Shown here piece after piece: positions 27,792 to 36,098 of a stretch of DNA of 48,890 nucleotides. Numbering within the stretch: the stretch's first letter is position 1; every line of letters begins with the position of its first letter. This stretch comes from Chitinophagaceae bacterium. Lineage in GTDB: Bacteria > Bacteroidota > Bacteroidia > Chitinophagales > Chitinophagaceae. Under the pieces are notes generated by a model. The model saw only the letters and a list, made by a program, of their open reading frames with translations, searched no databases and was not told the origin of the DNA. The stretch lies in contig JADLCD010000059.1 in the NCBI GenBank assembly GCA_020847395.1, forward strand, positions 1-48,890, given 5' to 3'. The position numbers were made by a program, and so were the translations under genes.

Positions 27792-28044
27792 AATACTGTT
27801 TTGAAAATTAAAAATGGTAGTATTTGGTTTCTCTATACAGTAAGCGTTTACAGCAGCGTTTCTCAGTAAAATCAATATGGTAATCTACAAAAAAATTGTA
27901 TTCCTTTCAGTTTTTTCATAAACAATCTGAATGCAGTAAGCGTATTTGGTTGAAAATAACTTATCAAAATAAATTACATTCATCACACAGATAAAACGAC
28001 GCATTAAATATTTCTTTAGCTTAGCATTTGTGTAATAAACTACA

Positions 28045-28821
28045 GTGAGCGAAAAAAAGAATATTGGCATAACACTTTCCGGCGGTGGCTTCAGAGGTAT
28101 AGCTCACCTCGGTATATTAAAATATTTGTTTGAGCAGAACATCAAACCGGACGTAATTTCTGGTGCAAGCGTTGGATCATTAATTGGTGCATTTATAGCA
28201 CACGGATACGCGCCAGATGAAATTCTGCAGTTCAGTAAAAAAGAAAAGCTATTTAGCTATTCTGATTTCTTTACCAGCAGGGGCGGTTTGTTCAGCACAA
28301 TAGTTTTTGAAAAACTGATTAAAAAATACATTCCGCATGATAGTTTTGAAAACCTAAAAATACCACTATACGTTGCCGTTACTGATATTACTCATGCCAA
28401 ATCACTTATATTTAAAGAAGGTTCACTTTCATTTGCGATAAAGTCGTCCTGCTGTTTTCCGTTGGTTTTTCAGCCGGTATTATATAACAAGGATACTTAT
28501 CTCTGCGATGGCGGGCTTTTAAATAATTTTCCCGTAGAACAGCTTCGTTCCATATGCAATAAAGTGATAGGAATAAATGTTGACCCCATCAGTACATTGG
28601 AAGGACCACTTGGCTATAAAACGATGATTGCACGCATTATCAGGATGACTACTGCATTGAAAGCTATTAATTCAAAACAGCTTTGTGATATATACCTGCA
28701 ACCTGATGAGCTTAATAATTACAGTACATTTAAAACAAATAAAACAGATGCTATATTTCAACTGGGGTATGATTATGCAAAAGGATTAAAAAACGATTTT
28801 CTTGCACTGAAAAAAGTGTAA
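28045..28821 (+). CDS. Patatin-like phospholipase
   Basis: A 258-residue cytosolic-type patatin. The glycine-rich oxyanion loop is SGGGFRG (12-18), the nucleophile is Ser42 in GASVG, and the dyad partner is Asp155 in DGGLLNN. Members hydrolyse fatty-acyl esters of phospholipids or lysophospholipids. There is no signal peptide. Translation starts at GTG 28045, since an in-frame TAA at 28036-28038 rules out upstream starts and no ATG fits the conserved N-terminus. Single gene between divergent neighbours. Confidence 0.94.
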   Translation: MSEKKNIGITLSGGGFRGIAHLGILKYLFEQNIKPDVISGASVGSLIGAFIAHGYAPDEILQFSKKEKLFSYSDFFTSRGGLFSTIVFEKLIKKYIPHDSFENLKIPLYVAVTDITHAKSLIFKEGSLSFAIKSSCCFPLVFQPVLYNKDTYLCDGGLLNNFPVEQLRSICNKVIGINVDPISTLEGPLGYKTMIARIIRMTTALKAINSKQLCDIYLQPDELNNYSTFKTNKTDAIFQLGYDYAKGLKNDFLALKKV

Positions 28822-28890
28822 AAGCTAATGATTTTAAATTAGAAAACACCTCATATGCAAGCTGTTTTATTAAGGCCGTTTATTAAAAGA

Positions 28891-29541
28891 TTATTTGCTA
28901 ACATAATAAATAACAACACAGGCAATAATAGCCAGTATGAAGGCTAATAACGGGTAATACTGCTCCCAAAGTTTTCTGTATTTTAATTGCTTCATCTTTT
29001 TTTCAATCATTGCCAGCAAACCGGGTTCATTATTTGCGAGTTGAATAAGCGCATTTTGTATAGGTAAAAGATTTTGCCGGCTTAAAACATTACTTATTTC
29101 CAGCACTCTTTGAAGTATTTCTTTATTCAACGCCGTATCATTGTGAAATAACAGCAGCGCTATGGTATTCTTATCTGTAATCTTATTTAATTCGGCTTGC
29201 ACATGTTGCTTATTTACTCTGAAAGGATCCATATCCCGGATGCCCTGTTGAAGTTTTTTACATTTCAGCAAAATAGCCGCGGGGCTTATTTCTTCTGCAA
29301 CAGATAAATTTGCATTTGGATAATGATTCCGCCAGGTTCTGTCGTAAATAATTCTTTTATCTGTATCACTGAGATTTTCGTATGCTTCCTGTATTTCCCT
29401 GAAACGTATTACGGCAAATTCGCTTTCCGTATTTTTATCCGGATGATACAGCAATGCAAGTTTTCTGAATTTTTTTTTAATATCATCTTGCGAAGCATTG
29501 GGCGCTACACCTAAAACGGCATAATAATTTCTAAACGGCAT
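28891..29541 (-). CDS. DnaJ-domain protein with C-terminal membrane anchor
   Basis: A 216-residue protein. Residues 5-67 are a J domain with the HPD motif at 33-35 (YHPDKN), so it should stimulate an Hsp70 ATPase. The glycine/phenylalanine-rich and zinc-finger domains of true DnaJ are absent. The middle part is helical, and residues about 195-213 ([19 protein letters not shown]) form one membrane helix at the extreme C-terminus. It is a tail-anchored J protein that probably recruits DnaK to the membrane. Client unknown. Confidence 0.9.
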   Translation of the reverse strand: MPFRNYYAVLGVAPNASQDDIKKKFRKLALLYHPDKNTESEFAVIRFREIQEAYENLSDTDKRIIYDRTWRNHYPNANLSVAEEISPAAILLKCKKLQQGIRDMDPFRVNKQHVQAELNKITDKNTIALLLFHNDTALNKEILQRVLEISNVLSRQNLLPIQNALIQLANNEPGLLAMIEKKMKQLKYRKLWEQYYPLLAFILAIIACVVIYYVSK

Positions 29542-29588
29542 ATAAGATTAACGAATTTCCTAAAAATGTATTTAAATGCCGCAGAAAG

Positions 29589-29705
29589 GGGTGCATTTAA
29601 AATTATCGCATTGCCTGGCTTCGTGTGGGCGGTGAAGACACCGCCCACGGCGGGCCGCCCTGGCTGGTGCCCCCCCACCAGCCAGCGATAGTTTTGAATG
29701 CACCC
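29589..29705. repeat. Complete palindromic element with two internal hairpins
   Basis: Terminal arms (29589-29609 and 29685-29705) are inverted repeats matching at 19 of 21 positions; both mismatches still allow G-U pairing. Inside are hairpin one (29625-29648), with arms GTGGGCGGTG and CACCGCCCAC, and hairpin two (29660-29685), with arms CTGGCTGGTG and CACCAGCCAG, both perfect 10-bp stems. A short GGCGG/CCGCC palindrome lies between. The layout is the same as at 28-106 and 269-327, but the outer stem bases differ. It has no coding capacity and resembles a miniature inverted-repeat or REP-type element. Confidence 0.85.
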
Positions 29706-29779
29706 ACAGAAAGCTGAAGGAAATCTTTGTTTATAAAATTTTAAATTGTTTAAAATTTGTAAACTATTATTTTTAGGGC

Positions 29780-31129
29780 ATGAATAATAATTCATTTCAC
29801 AGAACAGAAGGAGACATAAACCTTTCAGAAGCAAGAAAAGAGTGGTATACGGCCATTGCAGATAATAATACCACAGCATATCTTGATGAGGATGCTAAAT
29901 ACTTTCTGCATCAATCTATGTCTACTCCCTGTCTTGATGTGTTAGCATCCTGTGATGGTATATATATAACTGATCTGTCAGGCAAAAGCTACATGGACTT
30001 TCATGGAAACAATGTACACCAGGTGGGATATAGAAATCCCTATGTGATAGAAAAGGTTAAAGCACAAATGGATATTCTGCCGTTTAGCCCCCGCCGTTAT
30101 ACTAACATTGCGTCCATTGAGTTGGCTAAAAAATTAGCCTCATTATTTCCGGGAAATCTTAACAGGGTATTGTTTGCGCCGGGCGGCACTTCTGCTATAG
30201 GCATGGCTCTGAAATTGGCGCGTATAGTTACAGGTAAGCATAAAATTATTTCATTATGGGATTCTTTTCATGGAGCATCTATTGATGCAATAGCGGCAGG
30301 CGGTGAACAGGTTTTCAGAAAAGGTATGGGCCCATTGCTACCTGGTGTTGAGCGCATTCCACCGCCTACTACCTACAGGGGAATTTTTGGAGATGATGAC
30401 AATGATAGTAAATACGCTGAATACCTGGAGTATGTTATAGAAAAAGAAGGCGATATCGGCGCATTTATCGCAGAAACGGTTCGTAATACTGATGTGCAGA
30501 TACCATCAAAAGCTTACTGGAAAAAAGTAGAACAGATATGCAGAAAACACAATGTGCTGTTGATATTGGATGAAATACCAATCGCATTTGGCCGTACAGG
30601 TAAAATGTTCGCATTTGAGCATTATAATATAGAACCAGATATTATTTGTCTCGGAAAAGGATTAGGCGCAGGAGTTATGCCAATTGCGGCTATGGTTACC
30701 CGTGATTCGTTTAATATAGCTGCCGACGTTTCATTGGGGCATTATACGCATGAAAAAAGCCCTTTAGGAAGTGTTGCCGCTAAAGCTATGCTCGATTTTA
30801 TTGAGCAGCATAATATACTGCAAAAAGTGAATGATGACGCAGTTTTTATGCAATCCGCACTTGAAAACCTTAAAAGCAAATACCCTGTTATAGGAGACAT
30901 TCGCGGAATAGGGCTTTTATGGGGGATAGAATTGGTGAAAGACAGGAATACTAAAGAAAAAGCAATAGAAGAATCGGAGTTTGTATTGTATGAATGCCTG
31001 AAAAACGGCTTGAGTTATAAAATATCTCAGGGCAATGTTTTACAGCTTTCTCCACCATTAATAATAACACGCAAACAATTAAGCGAAGCATTAAATATAA
31101 TTGAAGCAGCGTTGGCTAAATTAAGATAA
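29780..31129 (+). CDS. Class-III PLP enzyme, PbfA-like
   Basis: A 449-residue PLP-dependent enzyme of the class-III aminotransferase fold. Lys293 in CLGKGLGAG is the Schiff-base lysine, Asp264 in LILDEI binds the pyridine nitrogen, and GGTSAIGMALKLAR binds the cofactor phosphate. The opening RTEGDINLSEAR, then HQSMSTPCLDVL, FHGNNVHQVGY and LPFSPRRYTN closely resemble the (R)-1-hydroxy-2-aminoethylphosphonate ammonia-lyase group as I remember it. That enzyme channels hydroxylated aminoethylphosphonate toward PhnW/PhnX-type degradation, but neither gene is here, so another amino-substrate remains possible. Class-III PLP enzyme is secure; PbfA function is moderately likely. Confidence 0.8.
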   Translation: MNNNSFHRTEGDINLSEARKEWYTAIADNNTTAYLDEDAKYFLHQSMSTPCLDVLASCDGIYITDLSGKSYMDFHGNNVHQVGYRNPYVIEKVKAQMDILPFSPRRYTNIASIELAKKLASLFPGNLNRVLFAPGGTSAIGMALKLARIVTGKHKIISLWDSFHGASIDAIAAGGEQVFRKGMGPLLPGVERIPPPTTYRGIFGDDDNDSKYAEYLEYVIEKEGDIGAFIAETVRNTDVQIPSKAYWKKVEQICRKHNVLLILDEIPIAFGRTGKMFAFEHYNIEPDIICLGKGLGAGVMPIAAMVTRDSFNIAADVSLGHYTHEKSPLGSVAAKAMLDFIEQHNILQKVNDDAVFMQSALENLKSKYPVIGDIRGIGLLWGIELVKDRNTKEKAIEESEFVLYECLKNGLSYKISQGNVLQLSPPLIITRKQLSEALNIIEAALAKLR

Positions 31130-31199
31130 AAGACCTGGGGCCATAAAGTTTTCGTTACTTCGTTTATAAGTCTGACAAATTGATTTACACATTATTTGC

Positions 31200-32117
31200 A
31201 TGCGTCAAACATTTTATAAGCCACTTTTAGCCGGAATGTTATGTTGCCTTTGCTTTATAGCCAAAGGTCAGCATTTTCTTCCTCCTTCAAACACTTATCA
31301 ACCCCACAGGTTAAAAAAGGTAGTGATAACAGAGGCTGTTATAACAACCGCAGTAAGCGCCGGGCTTTATTTTTTATGGTATAAAAAATTTCCACGTAGT
31401 AAATTTCATTTTTTTAATGACCGCAGGGAGTGGTTGCAGATGGATAAAATGGGGCACGCTACAACGGCGTATAACGTTGGTGTGCTGCAATATGATATGA
31501 TGCGCTGGTGTGGCATAAAAAAAAACGATGCTATTGTTATAGGCGCTGCTACAGCATTAGGCGGCTTAACCATTATAGAAATACTTGACGGGTTTTCAAC
31601 ACACTGGGGTTTTTCAAAAGCTGATATGCTTGCTAATCTTGTAGGTACAGCTATTTTTGCATCGCAACAACGTTGGTGGGATCAACAAAGAATAAGCCTG
31701 AAATTTTCAGCCCATCTTTCACCCTATGCGCAATATTATCCTGCCGAACTTGGCAATAATTTTACATCCCGGTTATTAAAAGATTATAATGGGCAGAGCT
31801 ACTGGCTTTCATTTAACATAAAATCTTTTCTTCCTTTATCATCAAAATTTCCTGCATGGCCTTCTGTTGCAATTGGCTACGGTGCTGATGGTATGATTGG
31901 AGGGCATAATAATCCGGCTATCATAAAAGATAAAGCTATTCCCCATTTTGAACGTACGCGGAGATATATGTTATCTGCAGATGCCGATCTGTTCAGAGTT
32001 CGATCTGTTGCCCCGGTTGATGCAGCTACTTATATACTAAAACCTTTTAAATTTCCTTCTCCAACTGTTGAAATTAATTCAAAAGGAAAATTTAAAGCAT
32101 ATCCCTTATACCATTAA
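31200..32117 (+). CDS. DUF2279-family predicted lipoprotein or membrane protein
   Basis: A 305-residue protein with a signal peptide or first helix (about 8-22), followed by a second hydrophobic segment near 44-60 (ITEAVITTAVSAGLYFLWY). The DUF2279 hallmark is DKMGHATTAYNVG, and a later IEILDGFSTHWGFSKADMLANLVGTAIF block is also typical. The C-terminal half is beta-rich and may form an envelope domain. Function is unknown for the family. It ends just before a strong bidirectional terminator. Confidence 0.83.
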   Translation: MRQTFYKPLLAGMLCCLCFIAKGQHFLPPSNTYQPHRLKKVVITEAVITTAVSAGLYFLWYKKFPRSKFHFFNDRREWLQMDKMGHATTAYNVGVLQYDMMRWCGIKKNDAIVIGAATALGGLTIIEILDGFSTHWGFSKADMLANLVGTAIFASQQRWWDQQRISLKFSAHLSPYAQYYPAELGNNFTSRLLKDYNGQSYWLSFNIKSFLPLSSKFPAWPSVAIGYGADGMIGGHNNPAIIKDKAIPHFERTRRYMLSADADLFRVRSVAPVDAATYILKPFKFPSPTVEINSKGKFKAYPLYH

Positions 32118-32163
32118 TACCCGGCAATAACCTGTATAGCTAACCAACATTGTATTTTAAAAG

Positions 32164-32203
32164 AAAGAGGCTGACTCATACTTTTGAGCCAGCCTCTTTT
32201 TTT
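32164..32203. terminator. Bidirectional rho-independent terminator
   Basis: AGAGGCTG plus ACTCA pairs with TGAG plus CAGCCTCT around a short loop, followed by a T-run on the plus strand and, read the other way, by a run that also ends in T. It separates the convergent DUF2279 and coiled-coil genes. Confidence 0.9.
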
Positions 32204-32220
32204 AAATATTAATAGTATTA

Positions 32221-33195
32221 TTATCCGAATATTCCACCTTTTTTCAAGGTAACACCGCCTTCACCAATTTTAAAACCATTCTGATAAACTTCTACCTTAT
32301 AAGTTCCTGGTTTATATTTATCAGTTTGTTTAAGATCAAAGCTTACACTTTTACGCTTACCTTGTTCATAATCTATAGATACTTTATTAGTGAATTCTTT
32401 ATCACCATCCTCTCTTGTAGTTACAGTTCCAGATCCAAGCCCGTCTTCTTTAACAACTCCACCATCAGGATTAGTAACAACCACATACAATTCTTTTGTT
32501 CCTGTAATTGAAAGCCTGTTTTCCACATCAAAAGAAACACGGAATTTATCTGCTCTTTTTGCTTTAGAAGTTTCAGACTCCTTACCATTTTTCTTTTCAT
32601 TAATTGCAGCAATATGGAAATTAGATGCATTCAATGTAGACCCTACATCAACTTTGCTGGTAAGATCTTTATTTTCTGTAACTTTTTGATTAAGTGTATC
32701 GGTTAACTGAGCTTTTTCAGTTGTTAATTGAACTTTATCAGCAGTTAACTGCTTATTTTCGCCCTGCAGTCTTTCAATTTCTACTACGTACTCTTCAATT
32801 TTGCTGTTTAAGGAATTGATTAACTTACGTGCCTCAGCCAGGTCAGCAGCACTTGCATTTTGTTTGCTGATAAGTGTTTTAATTCTTGAACGCATTGTTG
32901 CAACATCCTTATCGCGGGTTTTAACAAGGCTATCCAATTTTGTATTTTCAGAAGTCATTTTATCAAGCCTGATTTCAGCAGCCTGATAGTCAGTTGACAA
33001 CTGATTTCTTATTGAATCCAAAGAAGCATACTGAACATCTTTTTGCTGAATAACTTCTTTGGTTTTACTTTTATCATAAATGATATAACCCCATGTACCC
33101 AGCAATGCAGCGATTAATACACCGTAAATAATGCCGCGGTTATCTTTTTTAGGGGGTTGAGGTGATGATGCTGATGGATAATTTGATGCGCTCAT
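32221..33195 (-). CDS. Membrane-anchored coiled-coil protein
   Basis: A 324-residue protein. Residues 1-19 are polar with PPKK, residues 22-40 form one membrane helix (IIYGVLIAALLGTWGYIIY), and residues about 48-190 are a long coiled coil with regular heptads such as LTADKVQLTTEKAQLTDTL. The last 110 residues form a beta-rich domain (FRVSFDVENRLSITGTKELYVVV, later YKPGTYKVEVYQNGFKIGEG) similar to immunoglobulin-like folds. It looks like a periplasmic spacer that holds a binding domain away from the inner membrane. Function not known. Confidence 0.8.
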   Translation of the reverse strand: MSASNYPSASSPQPPKKDNRGIIYGVLIAALLGTWGYIIYDKSKTKEVIQQKDVQYASLDSIRNQLSTDYQAAEIRLDKMTSENTKLDSLVKTRDKDVATMRSRIKTLISKQNASAADLAEARKLINSLNSKIEEYVVEIERLQGENKQLTADKVQLTTEKAQLTDTLNQKVTENKDLTSKVDVGSTLNASNFHIAAINEKKNGKESETSKAKRADKFRVSFDVENRLSITGTKELYVVVTNPDGGVVKEDGLGSGTVTTREDGDKEFTNKVSIDYEQGKRKSVSFDLKQTDKYKPGTYKVEVYQNGFKIGEGGVTLKKGGIFG

Positions 33196-33220
33196 TTGTT
33201 TTTATTTTTTAAAGTTTTGA

Positions 33221-33228
33221 CAAATTTA
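33221..33228 (-). promoter_or_regulatory. Candidate -7 promoter box for the coiled-coil gene
   Basis: On the minus strand TAAATTTG fits TAnnTTTG and lies 25 bases before the ATG. It sits in the 50-base gap between two divergent genes. No -33 box was recognised. Confidence 0.4.
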
Positions 33229-33245
33229 TATTAGAAAGTACAATT

Positions 33246-33971
33246 ATGATTTACAATGCTAACCTTAATCATTTACTTATTCTGGATATTGAAACTGTTC
33301 CTCAATATTCTGACTTTTCACAACTACCTGACCACTGGAAAGAACTCTGGTTGCACAAAATGACTAAAACCATGCCAGAAAATTTTTTGCAGGAGGAATG
33401 GTACTCACAACGTGCTGGTATTCAGAGCGAATTTGGCAAAATAATTTGTATTTCAACAGGTCTATTTCACTATGACAGTAACGGAAAATTGGTTTTTAAA
33501 TTGAAGTCGTTATACGGGAATAATGAGGCTGCCCTGTTAAAATCGTTTAACGGGTTACTGCACAGTTTTAAAGAAAAAAGGAGCACAATGCTTATTGCCG
33601 GGCATAATATAAAGGAGTTTGATATACCATTTATTTGCCGCAGAATGATGATAAACCAGATAGTATTACCTGACTATCTTCAATTAAGCAGTAAAAAACC
33701 GTGGGAAACAAACCTGGTAGATACAATGGAATTATGGAAGTTTGGCGACTATAAAAACTATACCTCCCTGCATTTGCTTGCAACAGTGCTTGGCATTGAA
33801 ACTCCAAAAGATGATATTGATGGCAGCATGGTAAAAGATGTGTATTATAAAGAAAATGACTTGCCGCGAATAGTAACTTACTGCCAGAAAGATGTTGTTA
33901 CGGTGGCAAATATTCTGATGCGGTTCAAAAACCTGCCCCTTCTTGAAAAGGAGCAGATTTCTGTTGTATAA
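33246..33971 (+). CDS. 3'-5' exonuclease, RNase H-fold, PolB exo2-like
   Basis: A 241-residue protein of the DEDDy exonuclease type. Motif I is Asp14-Ile-Glu16 (LILDIETVPQ), motif II is GHNIKEFDIPFICRR, and motif III is YCQKDV, with the Tyr and Asp spaced as expected. It matches the predicted PolB-like exonuclease family found as a stand-alone protein. It should remove nucleotides from 3' ends of DNA or RNA in the cytosol. No polymerase domain is attached. Confidence 0.87.
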   Translation: MIYNANLNHLLILDIETVPQYSDFSQLPDHWKELWLHKMTKTMPENFLQEEWYSQRAGIQSEFGKIICISTGLFHYDSNGKLVFKLKSLYGNNEAALLKSFNGLLHSFKEKRSTMLIAGHNIKEFDIPFICRRMMINQIVLPDYLQLSSKKPWETNLVDTMELWKFGDYKNYTSLHLLATVLGIETPKDDIDGSMVKDVYYKENDLPRIVTYCQKDVVTVANILMRFKNLPLLEKEQISVV

Positions 33972-33984
33972 CTTTTAATAACTA

Positions 33985-34875
33985 TTATTTAACAGGCCAG
34001 TATTGTGCCATTTTCTTACGCAAAAATTTTACACTCCTGTCAAGCTGATCCATGCCATCTATTCCATCTTCAATACTTATCCAACTGTCAAATCCTACCC
34101 GCTTTAATTCAGAAAAAATAGCATCATAATCATTAAGTCCCTTGCCTATTTCACCATGACTAAGCCTTTGGGCATAGCCCTCAACGCCTCCCTCCTCTTT
34201 TCTCAAATCTTCAATTGTTCCCTCTTTCAGATAGCGGTCGCTGGCGTGCATGGTAACCACACGGTTTGAAACTCTTTTTAATAATTCAATAGGATCTTCT
34301 CCGGCCAGGTAAGTATTACTGGGATCATAGTTAACACCAAAATTCGGATGATGTATTTTATCAACCAGTTTGCAAAACACATCCATCTTTTGGGCAAATT
34401 CAGGGTATTCCCAAAAATTATCTTTGTAATGATTTTCTATAATGAGTGTGATATTTTTTTCTGCAGCATAAGGCAGGCAAGCCTGTATACAATCTGCGGC
34501 TATTTGAACGCCCTGCTCTATAGAAAGCTCCGGGCGTTTTTGCCCTGAAAGTACACGGCAGTAAGAACCTCCTAAAGCAAAGGTCATATCAATCCATCTT
34601 TTCTGCTTTTCTATTTCCCTATTGCGGAAAGCCTGGTCAGGATGTGTAAAATCTGGTGAGCAGCACATCATTGGAATAACCATTCCTTTATCTTCAACCT
34701 GCTTTCTGAATATCGGCCAGTTTGCTTCATCTTCCATCTCAATAAAACCTGCATACCACTCAAGTCCTTCAATATCTAATTTTGAAGCTAACTCAATCCA
34801 TTCTGATACTTTCATTGTTCCATCTTTACATAAAGCATCCATAAATGCTTTGGGAAAGGCTGCTAATTTAGGCAT
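33985..34875 (-). CDS. Sugar phosphate isomerase/epimerase, TIM barrel
   Basis: The ATG at 34875 gives 296 residues (MPKLAAFPKAF). The protein is of the AP-endonuclease-2/xylose-isomerase-like TIM-barrel family: Glu in LIIENHY, Asp in GVNYDPSN, His in MHASDRY and Glu in SIEDGI are the expected metal ligands. Relatives act as epimerases or isomerases on sugars, keto-sugars or inositols; the substrate cannot be specified. It converges on the exonuclease gene, 13 bases away. Confidence 0.85.
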   Translation of the reverse strand: MPKLAAFPKAFMDALCKDGTMKVSEWIELASKLDIEGLEWYAGFIEMEDEANWPIFRKQVEDKGMVIPMMCCSPDFTHPDQAFRNREIEKQKRWIDMTFALGGSYCRVLSGQKRPELSIEQGVQIAADCIQACLPYAAEKNITLIIENHYKDNFWEYPEFAQKMDVFCKLVDKIHHPNFGVNYDPSNTYLAGEDPIELLKRVSNRVVTMHASDRYLKEGTIEDLRKEEGGVEGYAQRLSHGEIGKGLNDYDAIFSELKRVGFDSWISIEDGIDGMDQLDRSVKFLRKKMAQYWPVK

Positions 34876-35071
34876 AACAATTTTCTTTTTAATACAGATC
34901 AATAAGCAAGAATATACTTTTTCTGCAAATGAAATTTAAAATAATAATGTATAATGATTTTACCCTGCTAATGAAGATGATTTATACATCCTGATACTAT
35001 GTTTTTACCACAAATAAATTGGATTGACTCATAAAAGCAGATTATATCTTTAATTTGCGGCTTTATCAGGT

Positions 35072-36067
35072 ATGAGTACTGAAAAAATAATAGCAGACTG
35101 GAAAAAGAAAGTCTATCACCCCCTATACTGGCTTGAGGGAGAAGAAAGCTTTTATATTGACCAGGTAGTGGAGTATGCCGAGCATTCTATATTATCTGAA
35201 GCAGAAGCATCATTTAATCTTACCATTTTTTATGGTAAAGATGCAAACTGGACTGATATTGTAAATGCATGCAGGCGCTATCCTATGTTTGGAGAACGGC
35301 AGGTTGTAATTATTAAAGAAGCCCAGCAAATGCGGGATGTAGAGAAACTGGAAGCATATATTTCAGCCCCGCTCGTTTCTACCATTTTAGTAGTAGCACA
35401 TAAGGAAAAAAAAGTTGATGGAAGAAGCAGGCTTGCCAAATACCTGAAGCAAAATGCTGTGCACGTAATTACAAAAAAAATGTATGATAGCCAGTTACCG
35501 GAATGGACAAATGAGCTTGTTCAATCCAAAGGCTATACGATTTCTAAAAAAGCATTGGCATTGCTTGTAGATCATATTGGCAACGACATAAGCAGGATAA
35601 ATAATGAAATTGATAAACTGCTGATCAATCTTATTAACAGGAAAAATATTACAGAAGAAGATATTGAGGAATATGTTGGTATAAGTAAAGAGTATAACGT
35701 ATTTGAACTACAGGAGGCGTTGCAAAGAAAAGATGTTGTAAAAGCCATGCACATTATTCAATACTTCGAATCCAATCCTAAAGCTGCACCTATACAATTG
35801 GTTTTGCCCTCGCTGTATAATTTTTTCAGTAAGGTATATATGCTGTTATCTTTAAAGGGAGATGATAAAACAGTAGCATCAACAATAGGAGTAAGCCCTT
35901 TCTTTATGAAGGACTATAAACTTGCTGCCACTACTTATGGATTCAGCGGAGTTGAAAATGTACTTTTATTACTCCATCATTATAATCTCAGGAGTATTGG
36001 GGTAAATGATGCCGGAACGGAAGACGCGTCGCTGCTGAAAGAAATGATTGTAAAGATGACGTTATGA
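35072..36067 (+). CDS. holA: DNA polymerase III subunit delta
   Basis: Clamp-loader subunit of 331 residues. The start has the HolA pattern YWLEGEESFYIDQVVEYAE; NACRRYPMFGERQVVIIKEAQQM matches the region that contacts the clamp; residues about 140-200 give the domain II helices (LVDHIGNDISRINNEIDKLLI); and the C-terminal collar domain carries LRSIGVNDAG. It converges on trxB. A 13-bp inverted repeat overlaps its stop codon. Confidence 0.9.
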   Translation: MSTEKIIADWKKKVYHPLYWLEGEESFYIDQVVEYAEHSILSEAEASFNLTIFYGKDANWTDIVNACRRYPMFGERQVVIIKEAQQMRDVEKLEAYISAPLVSTILVVAHKEKKVDGRSRLAKYLKQNAVHVITKKMYDSQLPEWTNELVQSKGYTISKKALALLVDHIGNDISRINNEIDKLLINLINRKNITEEDIEEYVGISKEYNVFELQEALQRKDVVKAMHIIQYFESNPKAAPIQLVLPSLYNFFSKVYMLLSLKGDDKTVASTIGVSPFFMKDYKLAATTYGFSGVENVLLLLHHYNLRSIGVNDAGTEDASLLKEMIVKMTL

Positions 36068-36083
36068 TAATCATCTTTACAAT
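36047..36083. terminator. 13-bp inverted repeat at convergent holA/trxB ends
   Basis: ATTGTAAAGATGA (36047-36059) and TCATCTTTACAAT (36071-36083) are perfectly complementary across an 11-base loop that contains the holA stop codon. Because it lies at the end of two convergent genes it is likely a transcript-end hairpin, although it is A/T-rich and lacks a clean T-run. Confidence 0.55.
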
Positions 36084-36098
36084 ACAACAATTATATTA

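Noticed and set aside
27885-28070. A 61-codon minus-strand frame near the patatin start
   Set aside because: It overlaps the patatin N-terminus and has no features beyond chance hydrophobicity.
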